Below, piece by piece: positions 61,580 through 64,000 of a stretch of 64,000 nt of DNA. The notes under the pieces are model-generated. The model was not told the origin of the DNA and did not search any database. It saw only the letters and a program-made list of their open reading frames with translations. The stretch lies in the NCBI GenBank assembly GCA_013396655.1, contig WBMV01000269.1, positions 124,001 through 188,000 of the forward strand, in the 5' to 3' direction. This stretch comes from Campylorhamphus procurvoides. Taxonomy: Eukaryota > Chordata > Aves > Passeriformes > Dendrocolaptidae. The first letter of the stretch is position 1. Every line of letters starts with the position of its first letter. A program made the position numbers and the translations under genes.

Positions 61580-62350
61580 ATATCTTACCTCAACTCTTTT
61601 GTAAGAGGAAGAAAATGAATGCAGATGCCTTTTGGAGGTAGGTATAAAAAGACCACCCTTGCATAACCTGACAGGATATAATGATAGCTTGGTGACTGAA
61701 AAAGCAACAGTTCCCTGAGAGACAAGATGTGTTGTAAACTCTGCAAGTCCTGCAGTTTGCTTCAGAAGCTGATTGTGTGGTGATACATCATGGCAGACAC
61801 AACCTGAAAGAAGCCAGGGTGCAGAAATTCGTTCTGCTTTACATGTAAGTAGAGACATAGGAGTGTGCACAGTTAGCACTGGGGACTGGCACCTGATGTG
61901 ACCTCTATCTCTGAAGCTCCTGCATGTTCTGCACCCAGAACTGCACAGGTCAGAGCCTGTTATCTGTAACTTCAGGCTTGAGAGCAATTGCCCAATTCCC
62001 TGTGTCCTGGCAATCAAACAGCAGAGCTCCAACACAGGCAGAAATCTTGCATAGTAAAGCACCCTGTTCATAGTGGATGGCACTGACAACTCTGGCAAAT
62101 TCAGCAAGACAACCTACACCATGAACTGAGCCTTCTGTGTCAGGCACCTCTGGCCCACCCTGCAGTGCCACACTGTTCCTACACAATGGCATGGCCTTGC
62201 CTACATACAGGGTGTTTCTTAGCAGTAAAAATGAGCCCTTGGCACCATCATAATTTGGGTTTGAACTCACCACTCCATTAAGATGAATGAGTAAAGTCAG
62301 TAGTATTGTTTGTGTCTGCCTTTCTATAGATCCTGTAAAACACCACACAT
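61580..62350. other. GC-richer block with overlapping minus-strand frames, unidentified
   Basis: This block is GC-richer than both flanks. It carries two overlapping minus-strand open frames, 183 codons (61556-62107) and 132 codons (61950-62348), in different phases. A TATA-like GGTATAAAAAGACC sits at about 61641-61654 on the + strand. I recognise neither protein; both translations are rich in Leu, Cys and Ser without domain motifs. It may be an old mobile element, a decayed pseudogene, a non-coding RNA exon or ordinary DNA. Confidence 0.3.
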
Positions 62351-62929
62351 TGATTTACTGGCTGAAGTAAGACAACCTAAGAGCCTTGGAACTATACAAA
62401 ATATGTATATATTTATGTTTGATGAGAACAAAAAGATTAATCCCAACATAGTAATAATAACAATTTATAAAAGGGGATTATACTGTTTTTCTGGAAATCC
62501 CTCTTTAATAACAGAAAATAAACCATTAAGGATGAAGTGGAAGGGCTGTCTCTCTAGCAGTCAGTAATAAAGCTATTCCCCTTCCATCCTTTCCCACAAT
62601 GAAGAAACCCAAACAAAACATTCCTTTGCAACTTAGTATCAACGCTGGTATGTTTTAAATACAAAATAGGAGACCAAATATACCAGATAGCAAAGCCAAG
62701 TTAATATATCATTATTATAATTACTAGTGAAAGCCCAACAGCAGTTATTGCAAACATGTTTCCAAGATATGCATGACAGAAATACACTTCATGAAAATTT
62801 AAGACATTATGTTTCCTCACAAGTGTTAAAAAAACATCCTTTCCAGCTGGGATTCCAAGTGTTAAGAACCAGCACTTGAAACTCACACATTGAAGTCCTT
62901 ACACAATAAGAGATTTGTTAATGTCATTC
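62351..62929. other. unique DNA, no gene seen
   Basis: No recognised element; AT-rich. Confidence 0.45.
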
Positions 62930-63080
62930 CTTTCATTCAGTTCCTGGATTTAGAGAGAGTCATCATTAAAAGCAGACTCTCCTTGTTGGCATTTTATTAA
63001 TCAGCTGAGGTTGTGCATATTAAAGCACCTGTATTAATTCGCTCAAATTTTCAGTTCACCTGGGGCTTTTTGAGTTATTA
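62930..63080. promoter_or_regulatory. candidate conserved non-coding element
   Basis: Unique sequence with GGCATTTTATTAATCAGCTG (62990-63009), GTATTAATTCGCTC with a CpG near 63041, and a CACCTG E-box near 63057. The ATTAATCA and E-box combination in CpG-retaining unique DNA suggests an enhancer; inference only. Confidence 0.35.
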
Positions 63081-64000
63081 TTTGACTTCTATGGTACAAC
63101 AGTTATGCCAAAGATAAGAGGTTGATCCTTATATTTAAAGTTTTGAAGCAAGAAAGAGAAGTTACTCAGAAGTTAGGTAATTCATCAGTCCTCTGTGCAG
63201 AACTCTTCACCTGAACTTGGGGGGAAAGTCATGTCAGCATCAAAAATGCACTTTCTCCTTGGCAGACTTTTCTTTGGGTTAAATTGTCTTGACAACTCTT
63301 TTCCCCATTTTTCACCTGCCTTTTAAAACACTAGTTAAACCCTACTAATTTAATCCCAGAATATTGAATAATAGTTTAAAACCCTTGCATTACTTGATAA
63401 AAATTGCCTTTGCTGCACATATTCTTAGTTATTCTATAACACCATGAGTAGATTGTTCTTCCAATTGCATCATTGTGTCTTGTTAGGCCTTGTGGTTATG
63501 TAGCAGATATCAGCATGCACTAATGTCTGGGACATGAAAGGAAAACTGTGCTGTGCCACTGTGAAAGTCTCCTAAGGCATGAGAAAAAGCAAAATCTATT
63601 ATAGCAGTGCTGTGATTGTGGGCTATACAATTATAAACTGGAATTATTAATCATATTTAGCATAGGAGAGGTAGAAGAATAACCCTAACTTGGAATAAGT
63701 CCCTGCCATAACTCACCCTGATGGCAGAGGGTATTAGTGGCCATAGTCTCATACTAATTGTGTTTTCTAGCTGTTTTATTCTCTGTTTTTGCTGTTACTC
63801 AGATGGATACAATGAACACTGAACATAGACTGTAGAAGAAAAAGGTGTACATAAATGAACTATATATTTTAGTACTCCATGGCTAAAACCAATTTGTCTT
63901 CTCTCATCACCATTTCCACCACAACCATTTTCAGTACTCCTTTCAATACAGCAGGTGAAATCATTTCTGTCTAAAATAATTCAGAGCTACCCATCCATTG
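63081..64000. other. unique DNA to window end
   Basis: No gene, RNA or recognised repeat is visible. Confidence 0.45.

Noticed and set aside
1..64000. CRISPR arrays, bacterial operons, tRNA or rRNA genes
   Set aside because: No regularly spaced identical repeats, no tightly packed genes, and no recognisable tRNA or rRNA sequence; the repeat content is avian.

Overview
The window looks like AT-rich, gene-poor nuclear DNA from a bird, most likely a passerine or other neoavian. The evidence is the repeat content. There are several truncated chicken-repeat-1 (CR1) LINE copies with the typical avian 3' end, plus two solo long terminal repeats whose sequence fits avian ERVL-type elements. There are no SINEs of mammalian type, no bacterial-style gene packing, no CpG island, and no long open reading frame that reads as a known protein. 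These family assignments rest on recalled consensus patterns; no database search was run.

Layout. 1-17.9 kb is unique AT-rich DNA with several blocks that look like conserved non-coding elements (about 1.7-2.1, 5.0-5.6, 6.2-6.6, 10.25-10.5, 12.0-12.2 and 16.5-16.7 kb). At 17.93-18.31 kb two CR1 fragments lie head to head as an inverted pair. 22.3-22.6 kb is another conserved-looking block. 25.4-27.5 kb holds two splice-site-bounded candidate exons on the + strand and a degenerate tandem repeat of about 41 bp (26.57-26.86 kb). 31.35-32.16 kb is a repeat cluster, a CR1 3' end followed by a diverged solo LTR. 37.06-37.21 kb is a CR1 reverse-transcriptase fragment with an internal deletion. 41.0-41.4 kb is the block richest in retained CpGs. 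45.7-49.1 kb contains a perfect (TA)n palindrome, a candidate minus-strand exon, a second, better preserved ERVL-type solo LTR, and two conserved-looking blocks. 50.09-50.40 kb is a minus-strand CR1. 53.2 kb has a second candidate minus-strand exon encoding hydrophobic helices. 54.75 kb has a 44-bp tandem duplication. 55.75-56.16 kb may be an old minus-strand LTR with a consensus kappa-B site. The last 8 kb is unique sequence with three conserved-looking blocks and one GC-richer block (61.6-62.35 kb) carrying overlapping minus-strand ORFs.

Interpretation. The simplest reading is an intron or a gene desert carrying regulatory elements, not a set of genes acting together. No host gene could be named. 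The candidate exons are supported only by splice-site sequence and open frames, so their confidence is low. I found no convincing new biological system; the most checkable observations are listed as findings.
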